Below, one piece after another: positions 12,688-13,051 of a stretch of DNA of 13,051 nt. This stretch comes from Candidatus Rifleibacteriota bacterium (GTDB taxonomy: Bacteria; UBP17; UBA6191; JACPRK01). Both the position numbers and the translations under genes were made by a program. The stretch spans positions 1 through 13,051 of the forward strand of contig JACQZL010000153.1 of assembly GCA_016213865.1 (NCBI GenBank), read 5' to 3'. The notes below the pieces were generated by a model that was not told the DNA's origin, made no database searches, and was given only the letters and a program-made list of their open reading frames with translations. The stretch's first letter is position 1. The number at the start of each line of letters is the position of its first letter.

Positions 12688-13051
12688 CGTTCACTCCTTC
12701 TCTTTGGGCACCCGGGGGCCGCCGTCCGCCTCGGACGGAGGGTCCTCGACCAGGGCGCGTCAGCGTATAGCCGCGACGCGCCTCGCTTGTCAAGCGGAAC
12801 GGCTCCTGGCAGGTGCATGTCTCGTAGGTGGTCCCACGCCTGTTCGGGAAGGTCCTGGCTTGACTCCTCGACCCAGAGACACGGAGCCACTGAGCCACTG
12901 AGAAAGAGAGACCGTGAGTGGCGACGTCCATCGGATGACAAGACGAGGGAGACTCGAGGGGTCGCGGCGCCTGCGAGCGAGGCAGAGGAAGATCCCTCTG
13001 TGCCTCTGTGTCTCTGCGTCTCTGTGTTTCTCGTGCAAGTGGGGGGCCACC
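12688..13051. repeat. Gene-free end of window with low-complexity inverted repeats
   Basis: No gene is supported here. CAGAGACACGGAGCCACTGA (12874-12893) and the following GAGCCACTGAGAAAGAGAG are mirrored on the opposite strand by CTCTGTGCCTCTGTGTCTCT (12996-13015), continuing GCGTCTCTGTGTTTCTC to 13032. The two blocks can pair imperfectly into a long stem. Such CAGAGACACAGAGG-type tracts are common non-coding intergenic repeats, and translating them gives spurious Thr-Gln-Arg-rich proteins. Bases just upstream of 12687 must contain the promoter of the EF-hand gene, but I see no clear -35/-10 pair. Confidence 0.5.

Noticed and set aside
12790..13050. Minus-strand open frame starting MAPHLHEKHRDAETQRHRG
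   Set aside because: It is a translation of the CAGAGACACAGAGG-type low-complexity repeat, a known source of spurious proteins.

Overview
The window comes from a GC-rich bacterium. Secreted EF-hand proteins, carboxypeptidase-regulatory-like secreted proteins, TerB-like membrane proteins and intergenic GC-rich palindromes of the GTAGGGGCGGGGC type would suit a Planctomycetota-like genome. That assignment is an inference from gene style, because no rRNA or single-copy marker is present.

Layout. Bases 1-157 hold the tail of a gene that starts outside the window. Bases 158-901 hold no convincing gene, only frame-broken coding traces on the minus strand. Bases 902-2532 carry two tightly spaced plus-strand genes: a small protein I do not recognise and a TPR-like helical-repeat protein. 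Their codon use is less GC-biased than that of the other genes. Six bases after the second gene lies a site with the architecture of an integron attC (2538-2662), so one or both genes look like integron cassette cargo. Bases 2663-3081 are empty. Two small minus-strand genes follow: a proline-rich protein and a protein with a possible ribbon-helix-helix-like segment.

Bases 4041-7717 are a decayed defence (restriction/BREX-like) cluster. It contains a COG1205-type SF2 helicase lacking its N- and C-terminal parts, joined out of frame to the C-terminal end of an Eco57I/PglX-like adenine methylase that carries two in-frame amber codons. Next come a short ORF tail and an HNH-endonuclease-family protein that keeps both ends but has lost the catalytic core. 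Deletion appears to have removed most of each gene.

Bases 7925-9475 look intact: a TerB-like membrane protein followed by a hicBA toxin-antitoxin pair. Bases 9587-10304 are three juxtaposed gene fragments on alternating strands. Bases 10390-10739 are a nested cluster of palindromic repeats that supplies the stop codon of the next minus-strand gene. Two secreted minus-strand proteins follow: a carboxypeptidase-regulatory-like protein and an EF-hand protein with a CX5C hexad-repeat tail. The last 364 bases are non-coding, with low-complexity inverted repeats.

Overall this is an accessory region shaped by cassette insertion, repeated deletion of defence genes, toxin-antitoxin acquisition and small repeat elements. 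The best-supported unusual features are the single attC-like site with its unidentified cargo, and the series of deletions in the helicase-methylase-HNH cluster.
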